A stretch of 49,522 nt of DNA, taken from Sphingomonas sp. Leaf10 (GTDB lineage: Bacteria; Pseudomonadota; Alphaproteobacteria; Sphingomonadales; Sphingomonadaceae). A program made the position numbers and the translations under genes. Location of the stretch: contig NZ_LMKE01000003.1 of NCBI RefSeq assembly GCF_001421245.1, forward strand, positions 6,252 through 55,773. The letters run 5' to 3'. Of this stretch, positions 1 through 9,355 are shown piece by piece. Positions within the stretch are counted from its first letter, which is position 1. Every line of letters starts with the position of its first letter. A model generated the notes under the pieces. It was not told where the DNA came from, ran no database searches, and saw only the letters and a list, made by a program, of their open reading frames with translations.

Positions 1-735
1 TTAGATCCGCACCAGCATCCACAGCGCCATCGCCACCATCAGCAGATTCTCGGTCAGCGACACGAACCCAAGCGGCACGTTGCTGTTGCCACCCACGCAC
101 GCGCATTTGAGCGAGCGCTTGTCGATATAGACCGCCTTCACCACCGACACCGCGCCGACCGTCCCGATGACCAGCGCGACGGGAATCGCGATCCACAACA
201 ACGCCCCGGCGATCATCAGCACGCCCGCCAGCCCCTCCGCCCACGGATAGACCCACGCATAGCGCACGACTCGCTGCGCCAGCAGGTCATAGCCGAGAAA
301 GCCATTGGCGAAGCCATCGATGTCACGCAGCTTCTGCAACGATAACAGGCACATGGCGATACCGACGAACCACTCCCCCGCCCGCATGGTCAGCGCGTCG
401 CCGAACGCCGAATGGCTCGCCGCCAGCGCGATCGCCGCCGCCATGCCAAAGATTGCCGCGACCGGGGCATAGGTCGTCGCCCTGGGATCGGCGACCTTCA
501 GCCCAAAGAAGCGCCGCAGATCGTCATGCCCGCCGATCCGCTGCCCGTCGATAAAGGTCTGCGGCGTCGTCCTGACGCCATGCTCGGCCTTGAACGCATC
601 GACCTCTGCGCGCGTCGTCAGGTGCCGATCCTCGACCGCAAATCCATGCCGCCGAAGCAGATCGAGCGCCCGCCGCCCGAACGGGCAGACATGGTCGGGC
701 ATCACCATGCGGTACAGGGTAGCGGTCTTGGCCAT
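1..735 (-). CDS. Glutaredoxin-MauE/DoxX-like fusion membrane protein
   Basis: A 244-residue protein with two parts. Residues 1-80 are a glutaredoxin-like thioredoxin fold with CPFG at 17-20, the position of the CxxC active site, but only the first cysteine remains. The cis-proline loop is visible as TTPQTFIDG. Residues 90-244 hold several hydrophobic segments resembling MauE/DoxX membrane proteins, with a CACVGG motif near the C-terminus that may form a second redox pair. The likely role is thiol or disulfide handling at the inner membrane; the substrate is unknown. The gene is complete: the stop is at the window edge and the ATG at 735. It lies in the same direction as ppc but 383 bp downstream of it, so it probably has its own promoter. 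Confidence 0.82.
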   Translation of the reverse strand: MAKTATLYRMVMPDHVCPFGRRALDLLRRHGFAVEDRHLTTRAEVDAFKAEHGVRTTPQTFIDGQRIGGHDDLRRFFGLKVADPRATTYAPVAAIFGMAAAIALAASHSAFGDALTMRAGEWFVGIAMCLLSLQKLRDIDGFANGFLGYDLLAQRVVRYAWVYPWAEGLAGVLMIAGALLWIAIPVALVIGTVGAVSVVKAVYIDKRSLKCACVGGNSNVPLGFVSLTENLLMVAMALWMLVRI

Positions 736-1118
736 CGCGGCTCCTTTCGCCCGCTATATGGGGAGGCGAGACACGCGCCGCACGCCCGGCTTTCCTACAG
801 CCGGGACGGATGCCATGCTCGGCAGGTTCTTTGACATGGTCCGGCCAGCGGAACGTCGCCGGTAACCATCGTAACCCGGGCAGGCGGGAACCCTGCAAAA
901 GTCACGCCTTCCATCCAAACGTCATCGTACCCCGGCGGAGGCCGGGGTCCAGTTGCCGAGGCTGTTCAGAAAATTACGAACGTCCCCCAACCGGGCCGCG
1001 GCCTTCGCCGGGGCACGGGAAAACAGTTTCGCCGAGGTCGCGCGCAGCCGAGGGTTCGGACTGACAGAAATGCAAACCGCACAAATAGCGCACGAGTGTG
1101 AACTTCGTGAACTTTGGC
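736..1118. other. Intergenic region with one strong hairpin
   Basis: No convincing gene is seen in these 383 bases; short frames here lack family resemblance. A GC-rich hairpin lies at 930-947, CCCCGGC-GGAG-GCCGGGG, preceded by cgtcatcgt. Hairpins of this CCCGGC..GCCGGG type are common intergenic repeats in sphingomonads as I recall. With ppc reading toward it, it could also stop or stabilise the ppc transcript. Confidence 0.5.
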
Positions 1119-3794
1119 CTAGCCGCTGTTGCGCAGCGCCGTCGCTATGGCATTGATCGACAACAATATTCCCTCGCCGATCCGTGCATCGGCCTCGCCC
1201 GCGCGGTGCCGCTTGAGCAATTCGATCTGGAGCAGGTTCAGCGGCTCGATATAGGGCGTGCGCAGCCGGATCGACGCCTCGAGTGCCGGGCTTTTCTCCA
1301 GCAACCGCGTCTGGCGGGTCACCGACAGCAACCCGTCATGCGTCGCCCGCCAGCCGTCGCGAATCCGGCCGAAGATCGCCTCCGACAGCGCCTTGTCCTC
1401 GACAAGGCCCGCATAGCGCGCCGCGACGTCCATGTCGGACTTTGCGAGCACCATTTCCATATTGGCGAGCGTCGCGGCGAACAGCGGCCATGCGCTCGCC
1501 ATCTCGCGCAGCAACCCCTTATCCTCGAACGATTGCAACGCCGCGCCGACCCCGTACCAGCCCGGCAGCATGATCCGCGCCTGTGCCCAGCTGAACACCC
1601 AGGGAATCGCGCGCAGATCCTCGATCGCGTCGGACTTCTTTCGGCTCGCCGGGCGCGACCCGATCTTCAGGCCGGCGATCTCGGCGATCGGCGTCGCCTG
1701 TCGGAAGAAAGTGGTGAAGCCGTCGGTGCCGTAGACGAGGCCGCGATAGGTCTTGAACGCCGTATCCGACAGCGCGTCCATCGCGGCGGCGAAGCGTGCG
1801 GCATCGGCGGGGTTCAGCGAATCGGGTTCGAGGCTGGCGAGCAACGTCGCCGAGGTCATCGCCTCCAGATTCGTCACCGCGCTGTCGCGCGTGCCGTATT
1901 TCGCCGCGATCACCTCACCCTGTTCGGTGATGCGGATGCGGCCCTGCACCGTGTCGTGCGGCTGCGCCCGGATCGCGGCGAAGGACGACCCGCCGCCACG
2001 CCCGACCGCGCCGCCGCGCCCGTGGAACAACTGCATCCCGATGCCGGCCTCTTCGAACACCGGCGCCAGCGCCGTTGACCCCTTCGACAATTGCCATGTC
2101 GAGGTCAGGTAGCCGCCATCCTTGTTCGAATCGGAATAGCCGATCATCACTTCCTGATGGCCGCGTGCCTGCGCGATGGCCGCCACTTCGGGCAGCGCCA
2201 GCCAGCGGGTCATGATCGCGGGCGCGGCCTCCAGATCGGCGACCGTCTCGAACAGCGGGATCGCCATGATATGCGCCTGTGGCGGCTCGCCCGGCACGTA
2301 CAGGCCCGATTCCTTGAGCAGCAGATGCACTTCGAGCAGGTCGGACACCGACTGCGCCATCGACACGATATAGTGGCGGATGCATTCGCGGCCGTAGCGG
2401 ACATGGGCGTCGGCGGCGGCGCGCAGGATCGCCAGTTCGGACGCGGTCTGCTCCGAATACTCGGCATAGGGGCTGGTGAGCGGGCGTGGGCTCTCCAGTT
2501 CGCGCCGCAGCAGCTCGACCCGCGCCTCCTCGTCCAGCGCCGTATAGTCCGCCTCGACCCCGGCGACCTTGAGCAGTTCGGCGACGACGCTCTCATGGAT
2601 CACGCTGTTCTGACGCATGTCGAGCGTGGCGAGGTGGAAGCCGAACGTCTCGACCGCGCGGATCAGCCGGCCGAGCGCGCCGCCGGTCGACAGCGGGCCG
2701 TTGCCCTGCTGCACCAGCCCGCGCGCCAGTGTGGCGAGGTCGGCGCGGAACGCCGCCGGATCGGCATAGGGTTCGCCGGTCAGGTTGCCGGGGCGCGGCG
2801 CGACCTTCCCGGTCAGTTTCTGGTGGGTAGCGGCAAGGCGCGCATAGATGCCGCTGATCGCGCGGCGGAACGGTTCGTCGGCACGGGATGCGGCATTGTC
2901 GCCGCTCTTGTCGGCCAGCGCCGCGATCGCTTCGTCGACCGCGACATGCTCTGTCGAGATCGAGAGTTCCGCGCCGAGGCTGTGGAGCTGGTCGAGGTAA
3001 TAGCCGAGCACCGCCTCGGCCGCCTTCGCCAGCGCCAGCCGCATCGCGTCGGCATCGACGAACGGATTGCCGTCGCGGTCGCCGCCGATCCAGCTGCCGG
3101 GCTTCAGGAACGAGGGCGGGCGCTGACCCAGCACCCGCTCCCACCGTGCGTAGAGCGCGGGCAGCGTCGGCAGGAACACGTCGCGCAGGTAGCTCAAGGC
3201 GGTCTCGACCTCGTCGGCGACGTACAGCCGCTCGCGCCGCAGGACGCGGGTCTGCCACAGCAAGGCGATCTGGCGCAGGATCGCCTCATCGACGCGGTCG
3301 CCCTCGGGCGTTTCGTCGGCGCCCTGATCCTTCAACAGCATCAGGTCGGCGATGCGGTTCTTGTGGTCGATCATCGACTTGCGTCGCACCTCGGTCGGGT
3401 GCGCGGTCAGCACCGGTGCGATCAGCGCATCGTCGAGCAGCGCCAGCACCGCGTCGCGACCGATGCCTTCGGCCTGAAGTTTCTCGATCGCGGTCGCGAC
3501 ATCGGCGCCCGGTTCGGCGGCGATGCCCTGCCGATCCTCGGCCAGATTGGCGAGCATCGAAAACATCATGAACCCGCGCACGAACGCGATGGTGTCGTCG
3601 AGGCTGAGGCTGTCGAGCCCGAGGTCGATCGTGTCGGCCCCCGCCACCCCGCGATGCCGGTCGACCGAGGTCGAACGGATATGCTCGATTCGTTTAAACA
3701 GTGCCTCCCCGCCATAGGTGCGGATGACGTCACCGAGCAGCCGGCCGAGAAAGCGGATGTCGGGATTGTTCGTGATCGGGGGCAGAGTCGTCAT
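1119..3794 (-). CDS. ppc: Phosphoenolpyruvate carboxylase
   Basis: An 891-residue cytoplasmic enzyme that adds bicarbonate to phosphoenolpyruvate to give oxaloacetate, refilling the TCA cycle. Family landmarks are clear: TAHPTEVRRKS around residue 131 with the catalytic histidine, GSWIGGDRDGNPFV, the GYSDSNKDGGY segment, the flexible glycine loop LFHGRGGAVGRGGG, and a C-terminus ending NSG, close to the usual NTG that lines the active site. Length is normal for bacterial PEPC. The start MTTLPPITNNPDIRFLG sits where homologs start. The phasin-like gene reads away on the other strand, leaving a 128-bp divergent promoter region. No frameshift is seen. Confidence 0.97.
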   Translation of the reverse strand: MTTLPPITNNPDIRFLGRLLGDVIRTYGGEALFKRIEHIRSTSVDRHRGVAGADTIDLGLDSLSLDDTIAFVRGFMMFSMLANLAEDRQGIAAEPGADVATAIEKLQAEGIGRDAVLALLDDALIAPVLTAHPTEVRRKSMIDHKNRIADLMLLKDQGADETPEGDRVDEAILRQIALLWQTRVLRRERLYVADEVETALSYLRDVFLPTLPALYARWERVLGQRPPSFLKPGSWIGGDRDGNPFVDADAMRLALAKAAEAVLGYYLDQLHSLGAELSISTEHVAVDEAIAALADKSGDNAASRADEPFRRAISGIYARLAATHQKLTGKVAPRPGNLTGEPYADPAAFRADLATLARGLVQQGNGPLSTGGALGRLIRAVETFGFHLATLDMRQNSVIHESVVAELLKVAGVEADYTALDEEARVELLRRELESPRPLTSPYAEYSEQTASELAILRAAADAHVRYGRECIRHYIVSMAQSVSDLLEVHLLLKESGLYVPGEPPQAHIMAIPLFETVADLEAAPAIMTRWLALPEVAAIAQARGHQEVMIGYSDSNKDGGYLTSTWQLSKGSTALAPVFEEAGIGMQLFHGRGGAVGRGGGSSFAAIRAQPHDTVQGRIRITEQGEVIAAKYGTRDSAVTNLEAMTSATLLASLEPDSLNPADAARFAAAMDALSDTAFKTYRGLVYGTDGFTTFFRQATPIAEIAGLKIGSRPASRKKSDAIEDLRAIPWVFSWAQARIMLPGWYGVGAALQSFEDKGLLREMASAWPLFAATLANMEMVLAKSDMDVAARYAGLVEDKALSEAIFGRIRDGWRATHDGLLSVTRQTRLLEKSPALEASIRLRTPYIEPLNLLQIELLKRHRAGEADARIGEGILLSINAIATALRNSG

Positions 3795-3922
3795 GGAAAC
3801 ACTTGCTGCAATGCGGCAGGATGCGGGTCAAGGCACGATGACACGCATGGTATAAAGACCTGCCATCGCGTAAGGGGCACGCGCTGCACCCGATCGCGGC
3901 GGACCGTTTGAAGGAAACACCG

Positions 3923-4366
3923 ATGACGACGCCGATGACCCTGTGGTGGCAGATGTGGACCGACGCCGCGCAGACCGGACTGAGACTGTGGGAAACCATG
4001 GCCGCCTCCGCCGTGGTGATCGACCGGCGGATGCCGATGATCGATGCCGGGATGCGCAATCCATGGACCGCCGATCATGTCGAACTGACCGGCATGGTCA
4101 CCGAAAAGGCGCAGGCGTTTTCGAAGGCCGGCGATTCGCTGGCAAAGGACATGGCGGCGATGCAGGGCATGTGGATGCAGGCGATGCAGGACGCATGGTC
4201 GCTCGGCACCGCCGGCCGCATGCCCTCCGCCCGCCGGATCGCCGCCGGACAGGACCGGGCGATGCGGCTGACGGCGGGCATGATCGGCGCGGGCGGCCGG
4301 GCACTGACGCCGATTCATGCCAAGGCGACCGCCAATGCCAAGCGGCTGGGCAGCCCGAAAAGATAG
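3923..4366 (+). CDS. Small helical protein, phasin-like
   Basis: A 147-residue protein rich in Met, Ala and Trp, predicted to be almost all helix, with no signal peptide. The pattern (WWQMWTDAAQTGLRLWET at the N-terminus, then amphipathic helices with MQGMWMQAMQDA) resembles short phasin-type proteins that coat polyhydroxyalkanoate granules, but no diagnostic motif is present, so this is a weak inference. I chose ATG 3923 because AAGGA at 3911-3915 sits 7 bases upstream; a TTG at 3908 is in frame but lacks such a site. It is divergent from ppc and not obviously in an operon. Confidence 0.7.
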   Translation: MTTPMTLWWQMWTDAAQTGLRLWETMAASAVVIDRRMPMIDAGMRNPWTADHVELTGMVTEKAQAFSKAGDSLAKDMAAMQGMWMQAMQDAWSLGTAGRMPSARRIAAGQDRAMRLTAGMIGAGGRALTPIHAKATANAKRLGSPKR

Positions 4367-4469
4367 TCGGTACGAAATCGGCGTTGAACCGTTCGCCGCG
4401 CGTAACGTTTATCCCGGCGAACCGTCTTTCAGGACCATCGCCGTCATCTTGACCCAATCCGCCCCAGCG

Positions 4470-5150
4470 TCAGTTGCGCCAGTCGAGTACCGGCCAGCCC
4501 CGTTTGCGCGCCAGCGCCTTCAGCGGGGCGTGGGCGTTGACCGGAAACGGTTCGTCGGCCCAGTCGAACACCGGCGCGTCGGAGACATGGTCGCTGTAGA
4601 AGCGGACCGCGACGTCGCCGCGCGCGATTCCCTGTTCGGCAGTCCACGCCTCGATCGCGCGCAGCTTGGCCGCGCCATAGCAATTCTCGCCATCGATCCG
4701 CGCCAGCACGTTCCCGCCATTTTCCTCGGCGCAGTTGGTGGCAATGACTGCATCGAAGCCAAGCAACGCGGCGATCTCCTGCGCATAGAAACGATAGGAT
4801 GCGGTGGCGAGTACCAGCATCCGCCCTTCGGCCCGGTCCGCCTCGATCCGCGCCCGCGCACCGTCCAGCAGCCCGGTCGCGACCGTCGCCCGCGCAAAGG
4901 CACGCGCGGTATCGGCCAGCCGCTCGCCCGGCACCGCGCGGCCCAGCACCAGCCGGTGGGTCATCTCCTTCAACCGGTCGCGACCATACAGGCGCAGGAC
5001 ATAGCCGGTGACCGCCACCCCCGCGATCGGCAACAGCCACAATGGACCCCGTCCGCGCTCCTTCAACGCATGGCGCAGGAACGGCGTCCAGGTCGCGACG
5101 CGGGTGATGGTCTTGTCCATGTCATAGATGGCGAGATCGCGGTGGCGCAT
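4470..5150 (-). CDS. HAD-IB family phosphatase (SerB-like)
   Basis: A 226-residue haloacid dehalogenase-superfamily hydrolase. The nucleophile motif is IYDMDKTITR near residue 9, motif II lies in LVLATASYRFYAQEIA, and motif III plus the metal-binding acids in VRFYSDHVSDAPVFDWAD, whose SDHxSD form is typical of the HAD-IB subfamily. A hydrophobic stretch (WLLPIAGVAVTGYVLRLYG) in the cap suggests membrane contact. Such proteins dephosphorylate small molecules or lipid-related phosphates; the substrate cannot be read from sequence. I chose ATG 5150 (MRHRDLAIYDMDKT) over 5186 because it places the DxDxT motif at the usual position. It is divergent from the Mla-type operon with only about 50 bp between, so the promoters are close together. 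Confidence 0.85.
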   Translation of the reverse strand: MRHRDLAIYDMDKTITRVATWTPFLRHALKERGRGPLWLLPIAGVAVTGYVLRLYGRDRLKEMTHRLVLGRAVPGERLADTARAFARATVATGLLDGARARIEADRAEGRMLVLATASYRFYAQEIAALLGFDAVIATNCAEENGGNVLARIDGENCYGAAKLRAIEAWTAEQGIARGDVAVRFYSDHVSDAPVFDWADEPFPVNAHAPLKALARKRGWPVLDWRN

Positions 5151-5197
5151 GGCCCAAGCGCGTACCACCTTGCCGCGACGCCGCAAATCGCCGATGG

Positions 5198-6316
5198 ATG
5201 TGCGCGATGAGCGCTTCCGCCGATTTTTCGCACGACCGGGCCGATGGCGGCGGCGTGCTGCGCTTCACCGGCAATCTGTCGCTCGCCCATGTCGGCGACC
5301 TGCCCGAACGACTGGGCGAGGTCGACGGACCGGTCAGCCGCATTGATCTGTCGCAGGTCGACCGCATCGACACGGTCGGCGCGTGGCTGGTGCACCGCTT
5401 CGCCCGCGACCGCGACGTCGCGATCGAGGGGCTGAACCCCGACAGCCAGCATCTCTTCGATCAGGTCGCTGCCGCCGACGATCCCATCGTCCGAAAGCAG
5501 AAGGCGCTCAGCCCGCCGCTTCGCGTGCTGGAGGAAATCGGCGACGCGGTATCGGGCAGCGCCCGGCAGATGGTCGGCCTGCTCGGCTTCATGGGCGCGA
5601 CCGTCCTCGCCTTCATCAACGTCCTGCGCCACCCGCGCCGCTTCCGCTTCAACGCGACGGTACAGCGGTTCGAGGTGGTCGGCGTCTCGGCGCTCGGCAT
5701 CATCGGATTGATGAGCTTCCTGATCGGCATGGTCATTGCGCAGCAGGGCGCGGTGCAGCTGCGCCAGTTCGGCGCGGAGGTGTTCACGATCAACCTGATC
5801 GGGCGCCTGACTTTCCGCGAGCTGGGCGTGCTGATGACCGCGATCATGGTCGCGGGCCGCTCCGGTTCGGCGTTCGCGGCCCAACTCGGCACGATGAAGC
5901 TGACCGAGGAGATCGATGCGATGCGCACGATCGGCGTGTCGCCGATGGAGGCGCTGGTCCTGCCACGCGTCATCGCCGCGATCGTGATGATGCTGTTGCT
6001 CGGCTTCTATGCATCGATCATCGCGATTATCGGCGGCGGCCTGCTCAGCTGGGCACAGCTCGGCATTCCGCCGATCACTTTCGTCACCCGCATCCGCGAA
6101 GTCGTGCCGATCACCGACCTGTATATCGGCCTCATCAAGGCGCCGGTGTTCGGCGCGATCATCGGCATGGCAGGCTGTTTCCACGGCATGCAGGTCGAAA
6201 GCGATGCCGAACAGGTCGGCAGCCGCACGACGGCGGCGGTGGTGCAGGCGATCTTCCTCGTGATCGTGCTCGACGCGTTCTTCGCGATCTTCTTCGCATG
6301 GATCGGCTGGATATGA
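5198..6316 (+). CDS. mlaE: MlaE-type lipid ABC transporter permease with STAS-like N-terminus
   Basis: A 372-residue inner-membrane permease of the MlaE family, which moves phospholipid between the inner membrane and a periplasmic MCE protein. Residues about 10-100 form a soluble STAS-like domain (SRIDLSQVDRIDTVGAWLVHRF); residues about 130-372 carry the membrane segments and conserved MlaE elements such as GLMSFLIGMVIAQQGAVQL, AGRSGSAFAAQLG and a GCFHG loop. The start may be ATG 5198 or 5207, three codons later. Its TGA (6314-6316) overlaps the ATG of the ATPase gene, showing translational coupling. First gene of a four-gene transport operon. Confidence 0.93.
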   Translation: MCAMSASADFSHDRADGGGVLRFTGNLSLAHVGDLPERLGEVDGPVSRIDLSQVDRIDTVGAWLVHRFARDRDVAIEGLNPDSQHLFDQVAAADDPIVRKQKALSPPLRVLEEIGDAVSGSARQMVGLLGFMGATVLAFINVLRHPRRFRFNATVQRFEVVGVSALGIIGLMSFLIGMVIAQQGAVQLRQFGAEVFTINLIGRLTFRELGVLMTAIMVAGRSGSAFAAQLGTMKLTEEIDAMRTIGVSPMEALVLPRVIAAIVMMLLLGFYASIIAIIGGGLLSWAQLGIPPITFVTRIREVVPITDLYIGLIKAPVFGAIIGMAGCFHGMQVESDAEQVGSRTTAAVVQAIFLVIVLDAFFAIFFAWIGWI

Positions 6317-7158
6317 GCGAGCGCGAATCCCTCATCCGCGTCCGTGGTCTCAAGAACCAGTTCGGCGATCAGGTCATTCACGAGAACCTGGACCTCGACG
6401 TGCGTCGCGGCGAGATCCTCGGCGTGGTCGGCGGATCGGGTACCGGCAAATCGGTGTTGATGCGATCGATCATCGGGCTTCAAACCCCGGCCGCCGGCAC
6501 GATCGAGGTGTTCGGTGAAAACACGATCGGCCGCGAGGAAACCGAAGCGACCGAAATCCGCAAGAAATGGGGCGTGCTGTTCCAGGGCGGCGCGCTGTTC
6601 TCGACGCTGACTGTCGCCGAGAATGTGCAGGTGCCGCTGAAGGAATTCTACCCCAAGCTCAAGCCTGCACTGCTCGACGAGATTGCCGGGTACAAGGTCG
6701 TGATGACCGGCCTGCCCGCAAATGCTGGACCCAAATACCCGTCCGAATTGTCGGGCGGCATGAAGAAGCGGGCCGGTCTCGCCCGCGCCCTCGCGCTCGA
6801 TCCGCAATTGCTGTTCCTCGACGAACCGACCGCCGGTCTCGATCCGATCGGCGCGGCGGCGTTCGACGATCTGACCGCGTCGCTGCAGAAGACTCTGGGG
6901 CTGACCGTCTTCCTCATCACCCATGACCTCGACACGCTGCACGCCATTTGCGACCGCGTGGCCGTGCTGGCGGACAAGAAGGTCATTGCCGTCGGTACGA
7001 TCGACGAACTGCTCGCGCTGGACCATCCGTGGATCCAGGAATATTTCAACGGACCGCGTGGCCGCGCCGCGACAGATGCGCAGGAACGCATCGCCGCCCG
7101 TGACCACGACCGCGACGCCGGTGCAGACCCGGCCTCGCTGCAAGCCCAGAGGCGCTGA
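6313..7158 (+). CDS. mlaF: MlaF-type ABC transporter ATP-binding protein
   Basis: A 281-residue ATPase partner of the MlaE permease. Walker A is GGSGTGKS, the Q-loop follows in LFQGGALFSTLTV, the signature is LSGGM, and Walker B is LLFLDEPTAGLDP, with a conserved switch histidine in ITHD. The phrase NQFGDQVIHENLDLDV near the N-terminus matches the MlaF family. It powers lipid transfer across the inner membrane to the MCE protein encoded next. Its ATG overlaps the permease stop by four bases, and its TGA shares one base with the next ATG (TGATG), so the genes are tightly coupled. The C-terminal 30 residues are polar and probably disordered. Confidence 0.94.
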   Translation: MSERESLIRVRGLKNQFGDQVIHENLDLDVRRGEILGVVGGSGTGKSVLMRSIIGLQTPAAGTIEVFGENTIGREETEATEIRKKWGVLFQGGALFSTLTVAENVQVPLKEFYPKLKPALLDEIAGYKVVMTGLPANAGPKYPSELSGGMKKRAGLARALALDPQLLFLDEPTAGLDPIGAAAFDDLTASLQKTLGLTVFLITHDLDTLHAICDRVAVLADKKVIAVGTIDELLALDHPWIQEYFNGPRGRAATDAQERIAARDHDRDAGADPASLQAQRR

Positions 7159-8123
7159 TGGAAACCCGGTCGAACCATGTCCTTGTCGGCGCGGTGGTGC
7201 TGATCCTGCTGGTCATGCTGGCGCTATTCACCGTGTGGCTGGCCCGCGTCGGCGGTGGCCGCGAAAAGGAATATGACGTCTTCTTCAAACAGGCCGTCGA
7301 CGGTCTGGCCAAGGGGTCGCCGGTATCCTTTTCGGGCGTACCCTCGGGTCAGGTCGAGGATATCGCGCTGTGGCCGAAGGATCCGCAATTCGTCCGCGTC
7401 CGCATCAAGGTGAAGGACGAGACCCCGGTTCTGCTCGGTACGACCGCGACGATCGTCGGCAGCTTCACCGGCGTTTCGACGATCACGCTCGACGGCGCGG
7501 TCAAGGGCGCCCCGCCGATCACTTGTCCGGAAACGAATGCCGAACAGTCATGTCCGATGGGCGTGCCGGTGATCCCGCCCAAGGCCGGCGGCGTCGCTGC
7601 GCTGCTCAGCTCGGCGCCGCAGCTCCTTGAACGCGTCACCACGTTGACCGAGCGGCTGGCGGACGTGCTGTCCGACCGCAACCAGAATTCGATCGCGGCG
7701 ATCCTCGACAGCACCAACCGGCTGACCGATGCGCTCGCCGATCGCGGCCCCGAAATCGCCGCGACGCTGGCCGAGACGCGGGTCGCCATCCAGCGCGCGG
7801 GCATCGCGTCGCAACAGATCGGCGAACTGGCGGCGACGACCAACGGGGTGCTGGCCAATGATATCCAGCCGACGATCCAGCAATTGAACCGCACCATCGC
7901 CAGCGCGCAGAAGAGCGCCGACACGCTGAACGAAGCGATCGGCGATGCCAAGCCCGGGCTGCAGGCGTTCAGCAAGCAGACCATCCCGCAGGTCAACCAG
8001 CTGGTCGGCGATCTGCGCGCGATGACCGGCGCGCTCGCCTCGGTCGCGGAAAAGGTCGATCAGGGTGGCGCGACCGCATTGGTCGGCCGTTCGAAGCTGC
8101 CCGACTACGACCCCAAGAAGTGA
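7158..8123 (+). CDS. mlaD: MCE domain lipid-binding protein (MlaD-type)
   Basis: A 321-residue protein anchored by one N-terminal membrane helix (VLVGAVVLILLVMLALFTVW) with the rest in the periplasm. An MCE domain spans about residues 39-120 (YDVFFKQAVDGLAKGSPVSFSGVPSGQVEDI). Residues 150-290 are long and helical (repeats of LxxRLADVL, LNRTIASAQKSADTLNEAI), as in MCE proteins that build a helical tunnel or shaft rather than the short E. coli MlaD. It therefore belongs to the longer alphaproteobacterial type. It sits between the ATPase and the lipoprotein, so the four proteins probably form one trans-envelope lipid transporter. Confidence 0.92.
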   Translation: METRSNHVLVGAVVLILLVMLALFTVWLARVGGGREKEYDVFFKQAVDGLAKGSPVSFSGVPSGQVEDIALWPKDPQFVRVRIKVKDETPVLLGTTATIVGSFTGVSTITLDGAVKGAPPITCPETNAEQSCPMGVPVIPPKAGGVAALLSSAPQLLERVTTLTERLADVLSDRNQNSIAAILDSTNRLTDALADRGPEIAATLAETRVAIQRAGIASQQIGELAATTNGVLANDIQPTIQQLNRTIASAQKSADTLNEAIGDAKPGLQAFSKQTIPQVNQLVGDLRAMTGALASVAEKVDQGGATALVGRSKLPDYDPKK

Positions 8124-8146
8124 TGCGGAAGACAAGGATGCTCCCC

Positions 8147-8725
8147 ATGAAGAAGCTGACGGTTCTGCTGCTCCTGCCGCTTGCCGGGTGCATCCGCTTC
8201 GGCGCCGAGCCGCCGCCTGCGCTGTTGACGCTGGCGCCGGCCGCCCCGATCGCCGCCGGTGCGACGCAGAGTTCGGCGCAGGCGCGCTCGATCACCGTAC
8301 AGGTGCCGGTCGTGCCGCAGGAACTGGCCGTGACCCGCGTGCCGGTGCAATCGAGCGCGACCAGCATCGCCTATGTCAAGGAAGCGCAATGGGTCGAGCC
8401 ACCCGCGCGCCTCTTCGCCCGGTTGCTGTCCGACACGCTGACATCGCGCGCGAATATGGTGGTGCTCAACACGCGGCAGGGCTTCGTCGATCCGGGTGCG
8501 CAACTGTCGGGCGAATTGCGTGAGTTCGGCATCGACGCCGGCCGCAGCGAAGCGGTCGTCGTCTATGACGCGACCCTGCAACGCGCCGGATCGACCGCGT
8601 TCGAAAAGCGCCGCTTCGAAGCACGCACCCCTGTGGCAACGATCGACGCGAACACCGTCGGCCCCGCGATCAACCAGGCCGCGAACACCATCGCTACGGC
8701 GGTTGCCGACTGGGTCCGAGGCTGA
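8147..8725 (+). CDS. ABC-type transport auxiliary lipoprotein (PqiC-like)
   Basis: A 192-residue predicted outer-membrane lipoprotein. The signal peptide MKKLTVLLLLPLAGC ends in a lipobox (LAGC), the cysteine being the lipid anchor. The mature part (LLTLAPAAP, then ITVQVPVVPQELAVTRVPVQ and the helix RLFARLLSDTL) fits the ABC auxiliary/PqiC family that accompanies MCE transporters and would form the outer-membrane end of the lipid path. ATG 8147 gives a 15-residue signal peptide with AAGG some ten bases upstream. An in-frame ATG at 8123 (TGATG with the mlaD stop) would extend it by eight residues and is possible. LysE follows 12 bp downstream. Confidence 0.88.
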   Translation: MKKLTVLLLLPLAGCIRFGAEPPPALLTLAPAAPIAAGATQSSAQARSITVQVPVVPQELAVTRVPVQSSATSIAYVKEAQWVEPPARLFARLLSDTLTSRANMVVLNTRQGFVDPGAQLSGELREFGIDAGRSEAVVVYDATLQRAGSTAFEKRRFEARTPVATIDANTVGPAINQAANTIATAVADWVRG

Positions 8726-8737
8726 TCGCCCACGGTC

Positions 8738-9352
8738 ATGGCACTGCATAGCTGGCTGTTGTTCGTCGCGGCGGTCGTCATACTGTGCGGCACACCCGGC
8801 CCGAACATGTTGCACGTCCTTACCCGCAGCGTCTCCATAGGATGGCGGGGCGCCCTGCCGGCGATGGCGGGCTGCCTGACCGCACTGGTCGGGGTGCTTG
8901 CGGCATCGGCGGCGGGATTGGCGGCGCTGCTGACGGCGGTGCCGGGTCTGTTCGACGTGCTGCGCTATGCCGGGGCCGCCTATCTGGCTTGGCTCGGTTT
9001 CCGCGCACTCACCGCGCGGTCGGCACCGATCGATGTTGCCCCCGACGCCATATCGTCACGGCACCTGTTCCGGGGCGGCTTTCTGGTTGGGATCAGCAAC
9101 CCCAAGCTGTTGCTGTTCGCCACCGCGTTTCTGCCGCAGTTCGTCGATCCGAACGGGGCGCAGCCGGTGCAGTTCGCGATCCTTGTCGCGACCTTCACGC
9201 TGGTCGAATGCCTGTGGTACGCCGCCTATGCAATCGGCGGGCGGTCGCTTGCCCGCTATTTGACCCACCCGCGCGTCCGCCGCTGGTTCGACCGTGTGAC
9301 CGGTGGCATCTTCATCGGCTTCGGCGCGGCGCTGCTGGTATCGCGCGCCTGA
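8738..9352 (+). CDS. LysE/RhtB family amino-acid exporter
   Basis: A 204-residue inner-membrane protein of the LysE translocator family, which exports amino acids or related metabolites. The family hallmark near the N-terminus, CGTPGPNMLHVLTRS, is present, followed by five to six hydrophobic helices and the conserved GISNPKLLLFATAFLPQFV segment. Length is standard. It starts 12 bp after the lipoprotein gene and could be read through from the Mla operon, but its function does not suggest a link. It ends 3 bp from the convergent PPIase gene. Confidence 0.9.
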   Translation: MALHSWLLFVAAVVILCGTPGPNMLHVLTRSVSIGWRGALPAMAGCLTALVGVLAASAAGLAALLTAVPGLFDVLRYAGAAYLAWLGFRALTARSAPIDVAPDAISSRHLFRGGFLVGISNPKLLLFATAFLPQFVDPNGAQPVQFAILVATFTLVECLWYAAYAIGGRSLARYLTHPRVRRWFDRVTGGIFIGFGAALLVSRA

Positions 9353-9355
9353 CCC

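Noticed and set aside
930..947. Hairpin as a rho-independent terminator of ppc
   Set aside because: The stem is strong, but no T-run follows in the ppc direction, so it is reported only as an intergenic hairpin.
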